Below, in pieces: positions 18,901 through 27,352 of a DNA stretch of 64,000 nt. Numbering within the stretch: the first letter of the stretch is position 1; each line of letters opens with the position of its first letter. Origin of the DNA: CAVRXT01 sp049644285 (lineage in GTDB: Bacteria; Acidobacteriota; Terriglobia; Acidiferrales; UBA7541); NCBI GenBank assembly GCA_049644285.1, contig JBARRP010000181.1, forward strand, positions 11,986-75,985. The letters run 5' to 3'. The notes beneath the pieces are model-generated. The model saw nothing but the letters and a program-made list of their open reading frames with translations. It was not told where the DNA came from and searched no databases. The position numbers were made by a program, and so were the translations under genes.

Positions 18901-20275
18901 GAAGGTGGACTTTCGAAATGGAACCAGGTATCCGTTGCCTTTCGAGCCCGGCGGCTTCTATCTGTTGACTGGCGGGTTGGGTGGCGTTGGCTTCCGTGTA
19001 GCCAAGTATCTCTTGCAAAACTGCCAGGCGCGTTTGCTGATCCTTGGCCGAACGCCCCTTCCTGACCGCAAGACTTGGGCCGAGCATTTGGTTAAAGCTG
19101 ACGTCGTAGCTGAACGGATTCTGGCGTATCAAGAGCTGGAACGCTGCGGCGAAATTGCTTACGAGGCTGTGGATATTTGTGATTTCGCCGCTGTGCGAGC
19201 TGCGGCCGAGAAAGCCGGGACTCGCTTCCAGTCCGAACTGGCCGGCGTAATTCAGTTGGCTGGGCTCTACCACGAGCGCCTGCTCAGCGAAGAATCCAAA
19301 GAAAGCTTCGCCGCCGTACTGCGCCCTAAGGTCCTTGGCTCGTTAGCGCTTAACAGCCTTCTCAGCAACCGCCCTGGCGCTCTGTTTCTCTCGTTTTCCT
19401 CGGTAAATGGCTTCTTAGGCGGTTTTTCGGTGGGCGCCTATTCCGCCGCCAACGCTTTCCTGGATGCATTCGCTGACTATCAGAGAGAGGCTCTGGCGAT
19501 GCGCAGCCAATCCCTGTCCTGGAGCCTTTGGGACGAAACGGGAATGAGCCGTAATTTTGCGATGAAGGAGTTGGCCCGCACCCGCGGGTATTACAGCATT
19601 CTTCGCGAGCAAGGGATTAGCTCGTTTCTGGCGGCCTTGCATCAGGATTGCGCCCAACTGTTGATTGGACTGGACGCGAGCAAACATTCGATTCGCCGTC
19701 ATCTCGAGAACGGTTCTTGCGGGCTTCAAGAATTGTCAGCTTATTTCGTTTCCGAGAATGGAGCGGCATCCACGCGAAAGCTGGAAGCGTTGTCAGTCGA
19801 GGATCGCTACGGCACACCCACGCGGTGTAAGACTCGGCCGCTCGAAACGATGCCGCTTACACCCGCGGGCGAGATTGATCGCCAGCAGCTCTCGATGCGG
19901 ACCCATAGGGGGAAAACCGGTAGCGAGCCGCCCCGAACCGCAGTCGAAGAAGCCCTCGCCGCCATATGGGCTGAGGCGCTCCGCGTGGATCGAGTCAGCC
20001 GGAACGACAACTTCTTCGATCTGGGCGGGCACTCCTTGTCGGCAGCCCAAATTGCTTTCAATATTCGGCAGATCTTCAAAGTCGATTTCCCGCTGCAGGC
20101 ATTCTTTCAGGCCCCTGTGCTCCGTGCGCAAGCACAACAACTGGAGGAAAGAGTTTTCGAACAGGCGAATGCGAGTGAGCTGGAGGAGCTGATTCACGAA
20201 ATCGACGGTATCCCGGAAACCGATCGGAATTGGGACGTCGATCGCAACGCGGGTAGAGATTGCCCGGCAAGTTGA
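15920..20275 (+). CDS. NRPS/PKS-type A-KR-T module with split pseudo-Asub
   Basis: A 1451 aa loading-type module. Residues 1-95 resemble a detached adenylation C-subdomain ending in TGEVDYEAL. An intact adenylating domain follows (about 200-770; LTSGSTGVPKC near 364, NWLPVDHV, SGKIQRNQLKKSL), of the acyl/carboxylate-activating type rather than a normal amino-acid A domain. A ketoreductase (about 900-1290) carries TGGLGGVG near 1015 and Ser, Tyr and Asn of SSVNGFLGG and YSAANAF. After it comes a second A-subdomain fragment ending PAGEIDRQQL (about 1295-1325), then a carrier domain with Ser1372 (GGHSLS). Expected chemistry is activation of a keto acid, reduction to the hydroxyacid and handover to the Cy module. 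The starter acid is unknown. Confidence 0.88.
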   Translation: MKRNAENLASRTLQINVDGRWIDLTELEAAVCNNCPVEACVVLPREHNGAVELVAYVVPNSPYVPEHFGAQVKSKMPSGEVNCFCVPVAAIPLTETGEVDYEALIQLPVFEEGLLHRWSEALQTVMDIRQGSVVIDEQSPDLAPLHLSDLIPAWKPAASKASDVPSAAAQNPEKSATGFGPRTLALADGGPLVFPGDAPKTLTEAIVRTATEFPDKGIIYVKSNGEEVFQSFPALLREARCILAGLRARGLKAGARVILQVQSLSDHFSSFWACVLGGITPVTVAVAPSYADRNSVVNKLYNVWKLLEQPVILANAQLIRPLVELQRFFPGEKFKVLSVDELKRNSPAEDIFASQPEDLVFFQLTSGSTGVPKCIQESHRSIIAHIHGSGQFNGYSPNDVCLNWLPVDHVVPTLTFHLKDVYLGCQEIQAETSVLLSDPLRWLDLLEAHRVTHTWSPNFGFKLVSDRLASVDNRKWDLSSVKFFMNAGEQVTLPVVREFLDRVAPFGVSPRAMQPAFGMAEVCTCMTYQNDFAIETGVHRFLKSSLGGLLHPANAQDASVITFVDLGPPMPGVQIRITDAQNQVLPEGMIGRFQISGDVVTRGYLNNDEANREAFVGDGWFNSGDLGFILSGRLTLTGREKEMIIVRGANFYCYEIEDVVNSIPGVEPTFTGSCAVSDPATGTEGLAIFFVPQKTNTDERISLIHRIRTAVAGNLGISPSLIIPLRRSDFPKTTSGKIQRNQLKKSLAAGHYDSILKEIDIALGNSNTLPDWFYRKVWRRKEIKFHRTPELLGGSVIFLDPLGLGERLCAKLMGSEQPCVRVDRGAEFAKLNSQSYRIDPTNPEHYRLLLTSIAEDGIRVEQVLHLCNYREFSSAWGEFDHVERSLDHGLFSLLFLVQALCVQSEAARPSRLLVVSSNSQHTRAADPVDCTRSMVSGLLKTVPQETPWLTYGHVDLPGENIEQEADLVLAEMQSPQGDREAAWRDGCRWIPRLQKVDFRNGTRYPLPFEPGGFYLLTGGLGGVGFRVAKYLLQNCQARLLILGRTPLPDRKTWAEHLVKADVVAERILAYQELERCGEIAYEAVDICDFAAVRAAAEKAGTRFQSELAGVIQLAGLYHERLLSEESKESFAAVLRPKVLGSLALNSLLSNRPGALFLSFSSVNGFLGGFSVGAYSAANAFLDAFADYQREALAMRSQSLSWSLWDETGMSRNFAMKELARTRGYYSILREQGISSFLAALHQDCAQLLIGLDASKHSIRRHLENGSCGLQELSAYFVSENGAASTRKLEALSVEDRYGTPTRCKTRPLETMPLTPAGEIDRQQLSMRTHRGKTGSEPPRTAVEEALAAIWAEALRVDRVSRNDNFFDLGGHSLSAAQIAFNIRQIFKVDFPLQAFFQAPVLRAQAQQLEERVFEQANASELEELIHEIDGIPETDRNWDVDRNAGRDCPAS

Positions 20276-20286
20276 GGCGAGCCGAT

Positions 20287-23200
20287 ATGGAACTGGGACA
20301 CAAATCGAGTCGCTTGACACCGGAGAAACGGGCGCTAGTGGCGTTGCGGCTGTCCACGGCCCGGCGGCATTGCATTTCTCAGAAGGTTATCTCACTACCG
20401 CAAGTCCATCCTGATCCTCGGAACCGCTACGAGCCATTTCCTCTCAGTGACATACAGCAGGCCTATCTGATTGGGCGCTCCGACGGTGCGGAACTTGGGA
20501 ACATCTCCTGCCAGAGCTATTCGGAAGTGGAGGTAGTGGATTGGGATCGCGAACGCTTCGAAGCGGCCCTGCAAAAGATGATTGAGCGACATGAGATGTT
20601 GCGTTGCGTTGTTCTGCCGGAAGGTCGCCAGCAGATTTTGCCGCAGGTGCCTTCCTACCGAGTTGAATCAATCGACTTGCGCGGACAAGGGCCGATGGCC
20701 GCCGCCGCGCGGCTGGAGGCCGTGCGTCGAGAAATGTCTCAGCAGGTACGCCCCACTGATCGCTGGCCCCTGTTTGATTTTCGTGTATCCCATCTCGACT
20801 CCCGCCGCAGCCGGTTGCACGTGAGCATCGATCTGCTGATCGCGGATGGCCGCAGTCTTCAAATTCTCTTTGGCGAACTGGCCCAGCTATATAACAACCC
20901 GGACGCGATCCTGCCGCCCATTGAGCTTTCTTTTCGGGACTATCTCCTCGCTTTCAACTCGCTCGAGGACACGGAGGCATATCGGGAGTCCACCGAATAT
21001 TGGCTGAAACGCTCGCCCACGCTGCCGCCGGCGCCGGAATTGCCGCTGGCCACAAACCCTGCTTCGATCACTCGGCCCGGATTCGAGCGCCGCCAAGCCC
21101 GCATTGATGCAACAGTCTGGCGGACCCTGAAGGAAAGGTCTGCTCGCCTCAGATTGACGCCCGCCGGGACTCTTCTTGCGGCATACGCTGAAGTACTCGG
21201 GATCTGGAGCAAGAACCCACGCTTCACGATCAATCTCACTCTGTTCAATCGACTGCCTTTGCACAAGCAGGCCAACACCATTATTGGCGATTTCACTTCT
21301 GTGGACCTCCTGGAAATTGACAACTCGAAGCCCGAAGCTTTCGAAACGCGTGCGCGGCGGGTGCAAGAGCAGCTTTGGCAAGACCTCGACCGCCGTTACT
21401 TCAGCGGCATTCAAGTAATCCGAGAGCTCTCCCGATCCCAGCGCGGCGGACCGAAGGCGATCATGCCCGTGGTTTTCACCAGCCTCCTGAACGTCGGTGA
21501 TCGAAATGAGGAGCCGATCGGGGCAGGTCAGCTTGGCAAGATTGTCTTCGCCATCACCCAGACGCCCCAGGTGTACCTCGACTTTATGGTCCATGAGGAA
21601 AGCGGTGAGCTTGTAATCAACTGGGACGCCGTGGACGACCTATTTCCCTTGGGTCTCCTGGATGATCTGTTCAACGGCTACCAATACTTGTTGGAGCAGT
21701 TGGCTTCGGACGACGCAAGTTGGCAACACACCCTTGCTGAGAACTCGCGAAGACTCATACCTGTGACCCAAATGGATTTGCGCGAGGAGATCAATGACAC
21801 CGCGGCCCCGGTGACCGATGAATTGTTGCACACCCTTTTTCTCAAGCAGGTTGAGCAACATCCCGACCAGACCGCCGTCTGTGCAGCCACTCGCCGGCTG
21901 AGCTACGCGGAAGTCTATCAACGTGCCTGCCGCGTGGAAGAGCAGCTACTCCACAGAGGCGTGGAACCGAATCAGTTGGTCGCGGTCATGATGGAAAAAG
22001 GTTGGGAGCAAGTCGTTGCCGTGCTGGGAATCCACTTGGCTGGCGGGGCTTACTTGCCGATCGACCCGGAATTGCCGGCTGAGCGCCAGTGTCACCTCGT
22101 CGAGCATGGCGAAGTGAAGGTGGTTCTGACCCAATCCGCAGTGCGCCATCGGTTGAGGGTGCCGGCAGGAGTCGATGTTCTGGCGGTTGATCTGTTGAAT
22201 CCCGGTGATGCCGGCGCTCCCGTTCCCCGCAGACGGCAAACACCGGAGGACCTCGCGTATGTCATCTACACCTCGGGTTCGACCGGTCTGCCGAAGGGCG
22301 TGATGATCGATCACCGCGGGGCCGTCAACACTGTGCTCGACATCAATCGGCGCTTTGGCATCAACTCACAGGATCGCGTGCTGGCGATCTCACGGTTGAG
22401 TTTTGACCTGTCCGTTTACGACATCTTCGGCGTGCTGGCAGCCGGCGGAACCATCGTGATGCCCTCGGCTGACCTCGCGCACGATCCAGCGCACTGGGCC
22501 GAGTTGATCTTGTCGGAGAAGGTGACGGTATGGAATACGGTGCCCGCCTTGATGCAGTTGCTGGTGGAACAAGCTGCGCGTCCCGAAGCGATCGGAAACT
22601 CTCTGCGATTGATCATGATGAGTGGCGACTGGATCCCCCTGAACTTACCGGTCCAGATTCGGCGGATTTTATCCAATACGAAGATTGTCAGCTTGGGAGG
22701 CGCGACCGAAGCTTCGATCTGGTCGATCTTATACCCCATCGAGCGAGTAGATCCGAATTGGAAGAGCATCCCCTACGGCAAGCCGATGCTGAACCAGGCC
22801 TTCCATGTGCTGAATCAGATGCAGGCGCCTTGCCCGATAGGGGTCCCAGGCCAGCTTTACATTGGAGGCATCGGGTTAGCGAAGGGGTATTGGCGGGATG
22901 AGCAGAAGACCAAGGCCAGTTTCATTCAGGATTCGGCAACCGGGCAGCGGCTCTATCGGACGGGGGATTGGGGCCGATACCTCCCCGACGGCAACATCGA
23001 GTTCTTGGGACGGGAGGATTTCCAGGTAAAACTGAACGGTTACCGGGTCGAGTTGGGGGAAATTGAGGTTCGGATGCAGGAGCACGATAGGGTCGAGAAT
23101 TGTGTTGTGGCCGTTCGAGAGGATAGCCCGGGAGAGAAGCGTTTGGTCGCATATGCGACTGCGAAGCCGGGAGTGCGTTTGGAGGCTACCGATTTGCAGG

Positions 23201-23580
23201 AGCACCTCCGCGCGAGGTTGCCGGAATACATGGTGCCTTCGGTGTTTGTCTTCTTAGATCGATTTCCGCTGACGCCGAATGGAAAGGTGGATCGAAGGGC
23301 ACTGCCGGCGCCCGCGCAAAATGATCTCACAATGGAATCCGCCCCAACCGCGCCTAGAGATGCATTGGAGCTTCAGTTGACCAATATTTTGGAAAGGATC
23401 TTGCGAATTCGTCCTGTGGGGCTGAGAGACAACTTTTTTGATCTCGGTGGACAGTCGCTGATCGCGGTTCGTCTCTTCTCTGAGCTAAGAGAATTGACTG
23501 GCCGGAACCTACCCTTGTCCGCCTTCTTTCAGGCTCCAACCGTGGAGAAGCTGGCGAACCTCCTCCGGGCAGACGGCTGA
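20287..23580 (+). CDS. Nonribosomal peptide synthetase, Cy-A-T (cysteine heterocyclization)
   Basis: About 1097 aa from the ATG at 20287, which has GAGG upstream; a TTG at 20260 would overlap the previous gene. The first catalytic domain is a heterocyclization domain. It carries PFPLSDIQQAYLIGR and the Cy signature DxxxxDxxS at Asp182, Asp187 and Ser190, plus IIGDFTSVDLL. The A domain (about 545-1010, YTSGSTGLPKG near 661) gives the code D-L-Y-N-M-S-L-I-W-K, one change from the published cysteine code DLYNLSLIWK. The carrier serine is 1057 (LGGQSLI). The expected product is a thiazoline ring. No oxidase domain is embedded, so oxidation to thiazole would need a separate enzyme. Confidence 0.93.
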   Translation: MELGHKSSRLTPEKRALVALRLSTARRHCISQKVISLPQVHPDPRNRYEPFPLSDIQQAYLIGRSDGAELGNISCQSYSEVEVVDWDRERFEAALQKMIERHEMLRCVVLPEGRQQILPQVPSYRVESIDLRGQGPMAAAARLEAVRREMSQQVRPTDRWPLFDFRVSHLDSRRSRLHVSIDLLIADGRSLQILFGELAQLYNNPDAILPPIELSFRDYLLAFNSLEDTEAYRESTEYWLKRSPTLPPAPELPLATNPASITRPGFERRQARIDATVWRTLKERSARLRLTPAGTLLAAYAEVLGIWSKNPRFTINLTLFNRLPLHKQANTIIGDFTSVDLLEIDNSKPEAFETRARRVQEQLWQDLDRRYFSGIQVIRELSRSQRGGPKAIMPVVFTSLLNVGDRNEEPIGAGQLGKIVFAITQTPQVYLDFMVHEESGELVINWDAVDDLFPLGLLDDLFNGYQYLLEQLASDDASWQHTLAENSRRLIPVTQMDLREEINDTAAPVTDELLHTLFLKQVEQHPDQTAVCAATRRLSYAEVYQRACRVEEQLLHRGVEPNQLVAVMMEKGWEQVVAVLGIHLAGGAYLPIDPELPAERQCHLVEHGEVKVVLTQSAVRHRLRVPAGVDVLAVDLLNPGDAGAPVPRRRQTPEDLAYVIYTSGSTGLPKGVMIDHRGAVNTVLDINRRFGINSQDRVLAISRLSFDLSVYDIFGVLAAGGTIVMPSADLAHDPAHWAELILSEKVTVWNTVPALMQLLVEQAARPEAIGNSLRLIMMSGDWIPLNLPVQIRRILSNTKIVSLGGATEASIWSILYPIERVDPNWKSIPYGKPMLNQAFHVLNQMQAPCPIGVPGQLYIGGIGLAKGYWRDEQKTKASFIQDSATGQRLYRTGDWGRYLPDGNIEFLGREDFQVKLNGYRVELGEIEVRMQEHDRVENCVVAVREDSPGEKRLVAYATAKPGVRLEATDLQEHLRARLPEYMVPSVFVFLDRFPLTPNGKVDRRALPAPAQNDLTMESAPTAPRDALELQLTNILERILRIRPVGLRDNFFDLGGQSLIAVRLFSELRELTGRNLPLSAFFQAPTVEKLANLLRADG

Positions 23581-23967
23581 TGTCCGTGCCCGCACTAAGG
23601 ATTCTGTGCTCAAAGCCTGCTCCACCACTAACAGTTGGCTCTTATAAACCTTGAAGTAGATGATCTCCCAAGATTCGGCCTCCTGCCTCTCCTGCCCCGT
23701 CAAGTGACGGTCCACCTCCTACTTAAACTCTTCAGTCGGCATTGAACGGGCTTTGTGCAACCAGATTGCACAATCAGAGCCCCTTCCTCCGCGCGACCTT
23801 GACTAGCTCCGCCCCCCTCGGTCCGTCCCGCCCGCTTCAGGCCTCAGTGGATTTGCCGCGGCAGCTACTCGTGGATTGCCATAAGGTAGTAAGCCACCGG
23901 CGCGATTCGGGAAGCCGCTTCTCTAGAAATTCATCGAAATTTCAGATTCTCTAGCTTCCAGTACTAC
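23581..23967 (-). pseudogene. Decayed copy of the cassette gene at 27349-28044
   Basis: Aligning by eye, this block matches 27516-27903 in the same orientation at roughly four bases in five, with several indels and stops. Shared landmarks include CCTTGAAGTAGATGATCTCC, GGGCTTTGTGCAACCAGATT and the segment around ACTCGTGGATTGCCAT. The longest surviving minus-strand reading frame still spells RHLTGQE and WEIIYFKVYKSQL, as in the intact gene. The match starts immediately after the stop codon of the Cy-A-T gene. This is a dead relic of the cassette and probably marks a recombination junction. Confidence 0.85.
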
Positions 23968-24125
23968 CCCCCTTTTCCGATTGCATCTGCTCAGAGCGAT
24001 CGCGCATCCTGACTGCGGGAATGGCTCGTTGCACGATACTGTTGTTGTGTCCGGCACCTCGGGATGTACATGCGACGATATCTGCGGTAATTTGATCGGC
24101 GGCATCCCACGAGCGAAATCGATCA

Positions 24126-25337
24126 ATGAGTGAAGCAGATCTCACAAATCCTCGGTTCAATGCGGACCCCTATCCGACCTATGCGCAACTGCGCGCGGAG
24201 GCTTCTGTTTGTCGCGCGCGGATCGGCCCCAGGGAATTCGCCTGGCTGATTACGCGATACGACGACGTGGTCGCTGCTCTCAAGGACGAGCGCTTGGTCA
24301 AGGATCGGCGGAATGCACCGGCCTCGGACCGCAGAGTATGGGGAGCGCGCGTGCGATGGGTCTTCGGGCCGCTTTTGTATCACATGCTCGGCTTGGACGA
24401 GCCGGACCATACGCGGGTACGCAGCCTCGTTCAAGGGGCATTTACACCACGCCTTGTAGAGAGCATGCGTTCGCGGATCGAGTCCCTCACCGAACAGCTC
24501 CTCGACCGCGTCGCCGTGCAACGCCGAATGGATGTCATCCGCGATTACGCGCTGCCGTTGCCGACCACCATCATCGCCGACATGCTCGGGGTGCCGGCCA
24601 TTGACCGTGACCGCTTTCACCGCTGGTCGGTCGCCGTGGCGTGTTCGGCCTTCACAGGAAGGGTTGCAATACTCCGGCTTGTTCCGAGCCTGCTGGCGTT
24701 TTTGCAGTATATCCGCAAGTTGATCAGACTCCACCGGGACCGGCCTGAAAATGATCTGATCAGCAAGCTCGTCGCGGCTGAAGAGGCCGGCGACAAGCTC
24801 AGCGAACAAGAGCTCCTCGCCATGATCTTTCTCTTGCTTATCGCCGGACATCAAACAACTATCCACCTGATCGGCAATGGCACCCTGGCTCTGCTCGAGA
24901 ACCGTACGGAAATGGATAGGCTGTGCGCGCAGCCGTCGATCATGCCGTCCGCAGTCGAGGAGATGCTGCGCTATGACGGTCCCATCCCGTTAGCCAGTCA
25001 TCGTTGGACGCGCTGCGAGATGTCTATAGGGGGTGCAACGATTCCACCGGGCGAACCGGTGTTCGCCGCAATCGCCTCCGCGAACCGCGACCCGCAGCAG
25101 TTTGGGCACCCGGACGAGCTGGACCTCACGCGCGAGCCCAATCGCCACGTCACCTTCGGACAAGGCATCCATCGTTGCCTCGGCGCACCATTGGCGCGCC
25201 TAGAAGCGCAAATCGCCTTCACAACTTTGTTGCGTCGCTTCCCACACTTGTGCTTGGCCGTATCGCGCAATGACCTTCGCTGGGAGAGGAGCATCCTCCT
25301 CCGGGGATTGCAGGCGCTCCCCGTAGAACTCGCATAA
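24126..25337 (+). CDS. Cytochrome P450, CYP107-like
   Basis: A 403 aa soluble bacterial P450. The heme-binding loop is FGQGIHRCLGAPLAR with Cys351 as axial ligand. The K-helix ExxR is in EEMLRYDGP, and the PERF-like region is present. The I-helix reads LLLIAGHQTT: the usual acidic residue before Thr (AGHE/DT) is Gln here, a one-base change from Glu. Such P450s typically hydroxylate or crosslink natural products, free or carrier-bound. Placement 545 bases after the NRPS genes suggests tailoring of the peptide. Redox partners are not in the window. Confidence 0.93.
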   Translation: MSEADLTNPRFNADPYPTYAQLRAEASVCRARIGPREFAWLITRYDDVVAALKDERLVKDRRNAPASDRRVWGARVRWVFGPLLYHMLGLDEPDHTRVRSLVQGAFTPRLVESMRSRIESLTEQLLDRVAVQRRMDVIRDYALPLPTTIIADMLGVPAIDRDRFHRWSVAVACSAFTGRVAILRLVPSLLAFLQYIRKLIRLHRDRPENDLISKLVAAEEAGDKLSEQELLAMIFLLLIAGHQTTIHLIGNGTLALLENRTEMDRLCAQPSIMPSAVEEMLRYDGPIPLASHRWTRCEMSIGGATIPPGEPVFAAIASANRDPQQFGHPDELDLTREPNRHVTFGQGIHRCLGAPLARLEAQIAFTTLLRRFPHLCLAVSRNDLRWERSILLRGLQALPVELA

Positions 25338-25431
25338 CTGGCTTCAAGCCGAAAAGGGTGGACTAGCCTTCCGCTTCGTTCTGGCTTGGCGTATTGACAG
25401 CCCAGCCGGATTTTCGAGAGGAGATGCGGTG

Positions 25432-26455
25432 ATGTTGGAATTTGGCATTGGCTTTCAATTTGCACCGGTTCAGCAAATTGTTGCCACAGCAGAACAATCG
25501 GAAGAAGGCTGGTTTTACAAGTTGCTGGATCGCGGAAGACTATTATTTTAGGGGAGCGCTCGCCGTCGTTTCCGCGGTAGCTGCGAGAACGCGGACGTTG
25601 CGTGTGAGGCCGGGCGTGATCAATCCCTACACTCGCCACCCTGTCCTCATCGCGATGGAAATGCAAGGGATCAGCCAACTTTCGGCCGGGCGTAGCTTCC
25701 TTGGGCTGGGTTGCTCGGAGAGATTTTGGATGGAAGAGCAGCTTGGGATTAAGTGGGGCGCTCCCGCCACCGTTCTAAGAGAATCGATAGAAGTCATTCG
25801 TCGAGCTTGGCAGGCAGAGGAGTTTTCCTACACGGGCAACTTCTTGTCAATTTCTGGCGTCAAGCTGCAATTTCGCTTGCCCCATCACATCCCCATTTAT
25901 CTGGGAACGATGCGGCAGCGTACTCTCGCCTTGGCCGGCAAACTCGCCGATGGCGTCGTGCTTCCGCTAATGGCAGGTCCCCAATACGTGCGCTTTGCCG
26001 TGTCGAACATCGCTCAAGGCGCAAAAGAGGTGGGCCGCGATTTCCGTGCGGTGCCAATCTACACCTATGTGCTTCTGTCTGTTGACGAGAATCGAGACAC
26101 CGCGCGCAAGAAGGTTCGAAACATTCTGGCGCACTATCTTGGTTTCTTAGCGAATCAGCGGCGGACGAATAGTCAGACCCTTCTGAAGGATCACCCGATA
26201 TTCTCGCAGGCTGGGTACACTGAGGAGTCGATCAAGGGTTTCATTGAACGGGAGCAGCGGAGCGATCCAGACGAAGCCCTGGCGAACTCGATCATAGACG
26301 CCTTCGCTGTCGCTGGGGAACCTGACGAATGCTGCGAAAAGCTGCAGCGGTTGGCGGATGCGGGAGTGACCGGGTTCATTCTCTTTGAGATACCGGGGCA
26401 CTTGGTAACCCAGCTAGTATCTGCTACCGCGAAACACATTCTCACCAAGTTTTAG
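25432..26455 (+). CDS. LLM-class flavin oxidoreductase, apparent one-base frameshift
   Basis: The luciferase-like fold is clear: GFTSCWIAEDYYFRGA, RLGP-like RVRPGVINPYTRHP, GRSFLGLGCSERFW, and IYLGTMRQRTLALAGKLADGVVLP. The natural start is ATG 25432, preceded by GAGAGGAG, encoding LEFGIGFQFAPVQQIVATAE in one frame. The rest lies in the next frame from about 25508. Removing one base in GAAGAAGG (25501-25508) joins them into one normal 340 aa enzyme. Either the assembly or the gene has an extra G. An intact downstream frame opens at 25442 but lacks the first beta strand. A role in oxidative tailoring of the NRPS product is inferred from position. Confidence 0.82.
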
Positions 26456-27094
26456 ATCCGGTGCGATCAGGCGCAGTAAGGACAGAACCGTCAACGCCGC
26501 TGCATCCACATCCAACTCTCGGGCAGACCCTTGAACGCCAGAACCAAGTCAATCGGCACTGCCGATCGGTTCAGAAGCTCGATAGGGAAGCATAGGCCCA
26601 GTGTGGCTCGCGAGATGGGCGCCGAAGCGCCCGGAAGCGAGAAAATGCTGCAGGTAGCGTGGTTGGATTCAGTCCAAAAGTGTGAACATCGTGAGCGTTG
26701 TCAGGTTGTCCCACCCCTTCTGAGATCACGGGAACTAGTTGAATTGGGTGTTAAGCCTAGCGGTCTTCCGGGCTCGCAGCTCGGCAGGATTCTCTCCAGA
26801 ACTATGCGGACATTATGCTAGGGCTCTTTCCCAACATACCTAGTCTTGTTAGTCAATTACAGGGCAGGGCTCCGTCACCCTAATTGTTGCAAATCCTAAA
26901 GCGGCTAAGTCTCCTTGCACCAGCCTTCGGTGTCGCCGCATAGTTGGCTATCAGCGCCGGCAATGCCCACACCTGCTTAGTGAATCGTGATGCGATGGGC
27001 AAGTTCAGTAGGACCGTGACAGGGCCATTCATTTGGTCAGTCCCCAGTATTATTGCTGTGTCTCCGGGCCTTGGGAGGTGATCTACGGCGGCTT
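26456..27094. other. 639-base spacer with no supported gene
   Basis: Short frames exist on both strands (26531-26821 plus; 26880-27179 minus) but neither has a recognised motif or convincing ribosome binding site. The minus-strand frame has protein-like composition (PGDTAIILGTDQ) and could be a worn gene end behind the HNH gene. I see no repeat, tRNA or terminator. Confidence 0.4.
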
Positions 27095-27352
27095 CTACCG
27101 CTGGATGAACTGATGGCCCCTGCTGCCACGGACGTGGACATGCTCGTGACACTTGGCGCACAGCGTGATTAGGTTCCACTCCGCATCGTCTCCCAGCAAG
27201 CTCCGCGAGTTAAGATGGTGCACCTGGAGATTCATGAGGCTTCCGCAAGACTGGCAGCGCCATCCGTCCCGACGAAGCACCTGTTGGCACAGGTCTCGAT
27301 ACGACTCGGGATCGAGCTGTAGTCGTGGGCGTCTTTGTCGGAGCAGGGTCAC
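27095..27352 (-). CDS. HNH endonuclease
   Basis: An 85 aa single-domain protein with a GTG start that overlaps the upstream stop as GTGA, so translation is coupled. The zinc-framed HNH motif is complete: CQSCG, then LQVHHLNSRSLLGDDAEWNLITLC, then AKCHEHVH. The protein is expected to nick or cut DNA with a divalent metal. Stand-alone HNH proteins of this size are common in phages and mobile elements. It is the last clear gene of the minus-strand cassette. Confidence 0.9.
   Translation of the reverse strand: MTLLRQRRPRLQLDPESYRDLCQQVLRRDGWRCQSCGSLMNLQVHHLNSRSLLGDDAEWNLITLCAKCHEHVHVRGSRGHQFIQR

Noticed and set aside
25501..25510. Programmed frameshift in the LLM gene
   Set aside because: No slippery heptamer plus stimulatory structure is evident; an extra base is simpler.
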